From Xylogone sp. PMI_703 (Eukaryota > Ascomycota > Leotiomycetes), in assembly GCA_021399445.1 (NCBI GenBank), contig JAJTUQ010000005.1:3410001-3474000 (forward strand): a stretch of 64,000 nucleotides of DNA. Reading direction: 5' to 3'. Shown here one piece after another: positions 60,396-64,000 of the stretch. A model generated the notes under the pieces. It ran no database searches. It was not told the DNA's origin and worked only from the letters and a program-made list of their open reading frames with translations. Each line of letters opens with the position of its first letter. Position 1 is the stretch's first letter. The position numbers and the translations under genes are program-made.

Positions 60396-62581
60396 ATGGC
60401 TTCAACATGGCAAGTGGCAGCTACGGAGGCCCAGAATTCCATTCTCAATGCCATCCCAGCTAAATGGCGGCTCCCACAAGAATACAAAGATCCTGCAATA
60501 ATAGATAAAACTTCGATCCCTAAAATATGTGGAGTCCTTACTCGTAAACAAATAGAGATTACAGAGGCCTCGGCGACAGAGCTAGTAGAGAAACTGAGGA
60601 CCCGAGTATTGTCTTCAGTTGAAGTTGTTGAGGCGTTCTGTGCGAGAGCTGCTATTGCGCATCAGTTGGTATGTGGTCGAATGACTAGAAGACCGAATTC
60701 CACTTCCTGATTTGATATACATGACTAAAATAATGGATGTACAAAGGTGAATTGTCTCGCGGGTTTTTTTCCAGAAGACGCATTGAAACAAGCCAAAGAG
60801 CTTGATGACACTTTGGCTCGAACAGGGAAACCCGTTGGACCTCTTCATGGGTTACCAATTGCTGTCAAGGTAAGTGTTTTCATTAGATACATCAAATCAA
60901 GTTTGACGGAGCGGCATTAATTTTCTAATAATCGTGATGCTAGGACACGTATTGGATTAAAGGCCAACGGACTACCATGGCCTACATTGCTTGGTATAAC
61001 AACATTGCAACGGAGGATTCAACGATGGCAAAAGTGCTCAGGGGTGCAGGAGGTAAGTGATAGTTTTCTTGAAACTACAGCCAAAATTTTCTGAAGTTCT
61101 ACTATGTTACGTGTAGCTAGTTGGACTTCTTAAATAATTCCTCTACGTTCCAATAATGTCTGTCGATATGTCTCACCTTCTCATTAGCTGTATTCTTCGC
61201 CAGAACAACAATGCCACAAACAGGCATGATATTAGAGACATGGTCCCCCCTATTCGGCAGAACTCTTAATCCATTTAACCCAGCTTTTGGACCAGGAGGC
61301 TCAAGCGGTGGCGATGGCGCTCTTGTAGCGCTACGGGGCAGCCCCTTTACACCCAGTTCTGATATTGGAGGCTCCATCCGTGCACCGGCTGCTTTCAATG
61401 GTAATTATGGAATGAGGCCGACGGCAGATCGTGTGCCAAAGAGAGGTATGACAACAGCAGCGCCTGGGAACGTGTCAATCAAGGTATCATGTGGGCCAAA
61501 TGCACGCAGTATGCAAGATGTGAAGTTGCTAGCGAAAGTAATTCTAGATCACGCGGCGGTTGGGTTTGAGCCATCTGCTGCATGGATTCCCTGGCGTTCT
61601 AACGTAAAGATACCAGAGGGAAAGAAGCTGAGAATAGGTTTTTGGATGTCAGACGGAGTCGTTGAGCCGCATCCACCTATTAAGAGGGCGTTATTGGAGA
61701 CAAGAGAAAAGCTGAGAGCAGTAGGCCATGATGGTAAGCATGTTTCATATGGCATCTATACTCTTCTGACCGGAAAATATATAGTTTTTGAGTTTAAACC
61801 TGACTTTAACTTCTGGGAAGCGGCACTTTGTACTGTGAGTCCAGTCTCAGATATCAATAGTCCTCTAGAAGCATCCGGGTTTTTTGGGTATGACTAACTC
61901 CATTTATATACAGTGGAAACTGTACTTTCAGACAGGTGCAAGAGAGACACTAGGGCTGCTTAAGAGTACAGGGGAGCCTATCCACCCAGCATTTCTAGAA
62001 TATCTTAAGATTTTCAATATAAAAGAGCTCACTATCCATGAGCTCTTCCAGGTAAGTACAGGCACAAGCGACGATTTCCGATTGATAATGAACATAAGCA
62101 GGCCAATAATGCTCAGGCAGCATTCAAATATCAGTTTCTCTCTTGTTGGAATGCTGCTGCTGCCGGCAGTCAACCTATGGACGTATTCATTTGTCCTGCA
62201 GGGCCGAGTGCCGGTATTCCACATGAGTTTCCTATTTGGTGGGGATATTTCAGCATCTTTAACTTACTAGATTATCCATCTATTATTATGCCTATCAAGG
62301 ATATGAAGATCTCTGCAGAGAAAGATCCAAAGGATCTAAAATATCAACCAAAAGATAATCCATTTGATAGACGCACTTGGGAGTCATGTGGGTGCTCGTT
62401 CTTCTCCCATAGGTATTCTAAACTAATCATAGTGGTAGATAATCCAGAACTTTGGAAGACACAGCCTGTTTGCCTGCAGGTCGTTGGGACTCCATATCGT
62501 GATGAGGAGCTTATAGCAGCTACAGAGATTATTGATTCTATATGCAACGGAAATTTTGAGAAGTTTAGGAGCCGCCTTTGA
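60396..62581 (+). CDS. Fungal amidase (amidase signature family)
   Basis: Eight exons (60396-60668, 60747-60869, 60944-61052, 61188-61733, 61785-61834, 61914-62051, 62117-62387, 62439-62581) give 550 residues. It is an amidase-signature hydrolase of the fungal acetamidase-like type, cleaving a carboxamide to acid and ammonia. The Lys-Ser-Ser triad is complete: Lys132 in GLPIAVKD, Ser207 in GPGGSSGG, and Ser231 in DIGGSIRAP, with the usual 24-residue spacing between the serines. The C-terminal blocks (DVFICPAGPSAGIPHEFP, YPSIIMP, VCLQVVGTPYRDEELI) are also standard. No signal peptide, so it is probably cytosolic. All splice phases close. The start at 60396 gives the family N-terminus, and another ATG 5 nt upstream is out of frame. 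It ends only 5 nt before the stop codon of the convergent regulator. Confidence 0.9.
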
Positions 62582-62586
62582 GAAAT

Positions 62587-64000
62587 TTATCTTATTCCAA
62601 GTCCCTGCTCAGGAGAGACGTTCATCCAATCTTCATTACCCTGGATGGATTGTTGTGGAATTACGGGATAGAGTAGTAGATCTTGCAAATCAATATCATG
62701 AATTGATTGATTGGCCTGTTCGCTGTTGGTTATGTTCCATTGTTGGTCTTGCGCGCTGCCATTCTCATGTTGCGACCCAATGGCTTGTGTATCGCTTTGA
62801 ATGATGATATTGGCTTGTACTTCAGTGGGCTTATCCATAAGTTCTGAAATACGCGCTCTGAATCTCTGTGATAGGCTCTGGAATAGGTTATATACAGCTT
62901 CTCCATGTGCCCAAAATTTCCCAAGTTCCTTAGTAGGCATTAACAGTCTCTCAAGTTGACCAAGGCCTGTAATAGCGAGAAGAGTAGAGCTTTGATCCAG
63001 GGCATTCCCAATTGCCTGGGAGATATGAATAGCTGCGGCCGTAGCCGCTGTAACACATGTAAAATAGCATTGACTAAGCATAGAACTTGATAGAATCGTC
63101 TCGAAAATCGTGATAATTGCATTCACAGATTGAGTGCATATTTCCGTTGAAGCATGCATAGCTTGCCACGGTATTAGTGGTGAGTCCCGCCGGTTATTTC
63201 TGTGAAGGTGTAATAATACAGAATAATAATGGAGATGAAGCTGAAGAGATGCAAAATCACTAGCAGCAGGCGTCATTAATATCCACGATGCAAGACTAGA
63301 GTCCAGCGATTTCATGATAGATTGCACTGTAGCCAATTTCCTCCGTATTCCTGGGCTATTGATCTTCAAAACTTGTAGAATGATGTAACACAAGTCGATA
63401 TTCCTTTGACAATAGTCCAAATGCAAACTATCATTCACAAGGCCATTTTCCTCAGTATAGTCATCAATATCTAATGGTGGCTGGTCAATCTCATCTAAGT
63501 CTATCATTGATGGTCGGCCATGCTCTAATGCTGTGAAAATTTCAACTTGAAATAGGGTCCACCAAACTCTTCGATATATGCGACGGTCATTCAGAGGCAT
63601 TAAAACCACATGAACTCCATGATCTGTGAGATCCCGATGCATACCGATGCCAAATGCTATTCGGCAGGCAACACCTACCCAATAGTAGCTATTTGAGCTT
63701 GCAGTATCCGCATTCTCAAGATGCCATGTAAATAGAAGTGCGCTCTGCACCAAATGAAGACGATCATTCTCATGCCGCATTTCAAAAAGTGCTTTAGCAC
63801 GTCTGAAAAGAGCATTTCTGACCATAGGGCGTGCTTGGATTACTTTTGGGTGATCCGAAACATGGGCACCTGCCAAGAGAACGCTTTGAAAAAGTAGTAG
63901 AGGCGGAGGGCTTGCAGGGTTGGCATATTGTCGACGGAACTGACTCTCATCTATGACAGGAAAATAGGGGTTGATTTTTTTGAAATAGCTTTCAACGAGG
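62587..64000 (-). CDS. Zn2Cys6-type regulator, C-terminal part (Fungal_trans domain), cut by the window edge
   Basis: One open frame continues without a stop from 62587 to the right edge, so about 470 C-terminal residues are seen and the N-terminus with any zinc cluster lies outside. It matches the Fungal_trans middle homology region: INPYFPVIDESQFRRQY near the edge, SALLFTWHLEN, YYWVGVACRIAFGIGMHRDL, YRRVWWTLFQVEIFTALEHG, RPSMIDLDEIDQPPLD. The tail is Q-rich and ends in MNVSPEQGLGIR. Such proteins are usually nuclear activators of neighbouring catabolic or biosynthetic genes. The tail-to-tail arrangement with the amidase makes the local cluster a reasonable target, which is inference. Confidence 0.85.
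   Translation of the reverse strand, partial: LVESYFKKINPYFPVIDESQFRRQYANPASPPPLLLFQSVLLAGAHVSDHPKVIQARPMVRNALFRRAKALFEMRHENDRLHLVQSALLFTWHLENADTASSNSYYWVGVACRIAFGIGMHRDLTDHGVHVVLMPLNDRRIYRRVWWTLFQVEIFTALEHGRPSMIDLDEIDQPPLDIDDYTEENGLVNDSLHLDYCQRNIDLCYIILQVLKINSPGIRRKLATVQSIMKSLDSSLASWILMTPAASDFASLQLHLHYYSVLLHLHRNNRRDSPLIPWQAMHASTEICTQSVNAIITIFETILSSSMLSQCYFTCVTAATAAAIHISQAIGNALDQSSTLLAITGLGQLERLLMPTKELGKFWAHGEAVYNLFQSLSQRFRARISELMDKPTEVQANIIIQSDTQAIGSQHENGSAQDQQWNITNSEQANQSIHDIDLQDLLLYPVIPQQSIQGNEDWMNVSPEQGLGIR

Noticed and set aside
1..64000. CRISPR array, rRNA operon or prokaryotic operon structure
   Set aside because: The sequence is eukaryotic with spliceosomal introns. The tandem repeats are simple microsatellites without spacers.

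Overview
The window is nuclear DNA of a filamentous ascomycete (Pezizomycotina). The genes have many short introns of about 46-150 nt with GTRNGT-type donors and CTAAC-type branch sites. The protein families are typically fungal: Zn2Cys6 regulators, an RTA1 protein, a fungal NLR, a UIM-tailed sterol glucosyltransferase and an ABCC transporter with the fungal N-terminus. A eurotiomycete is a reasonable guess from general style, but I cannot name a genus. All exon models were built by eye. Every multi-exon model below closes in frame with a total coding length divisible by three.

Layout. About 2.0-23.4 kb is ordinary gene-rich DNA: an ABCC-type ABC transporter (+), convergent with a Q/N-rich fungal transcription-factor-like protein (-); a membrane-anchored thioesterase-like (THEM6-type) protein (-), divergent from a sterol 3-beta-glucosyltransferase (+) with a VPS13-like tail and a UIM; and an RTA1-like membrane protein (-). 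From 23.4 to 34.1 kb there is a gene-poor block with pentamer and octamer tandem repeats, palindromes and a dispersed 22-mer. An isolated bANK-type regulator (bZIP basic region plus five ankyrin repeats, no leucine zipper) lies at 34.1-35.6 kb. A second 6-kb gene-poor stretch follows.

From 41.6 kb to the end the content is accessory. There is a Zn2Cys6 regulator whose zinc cluster is split by a GC-AG intron. Next comes a large NLR of serine-hydrolase (SesB-like) / NACHT / TPR-like / ZZ-finger architecture. Then follow a secreted solute-binding-protein-like gene broken by one TGA, a 158-bp TA-flanked MITE just upstream of it, a short-chain dehydrogenase, a decayed conserved fungal hypothetical, a proline iminopeptidase-like hydrolase, an MFS sugar-type transporter, an amidase, and the C-terminal part of a Zn2Cys6/Fungal_trans regulator that runs off the right edge.

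How the genes may work together. The run SBP-like / SDR / alpha-beta hydrolase / MFS transporter / amidase / regulator at 50.4-64 kb looks like a small catabolic cluster for an amide or peptide-like substrate with its own regulator. This is inference from content and adjacency only. The NLR is most likely involved in non-self recognition or programmed cell death. No NRPS, PKS or terpene backbone gene is visible near the bANK regulator. No rRNA, CRISPR array or convincing tRNA was found.
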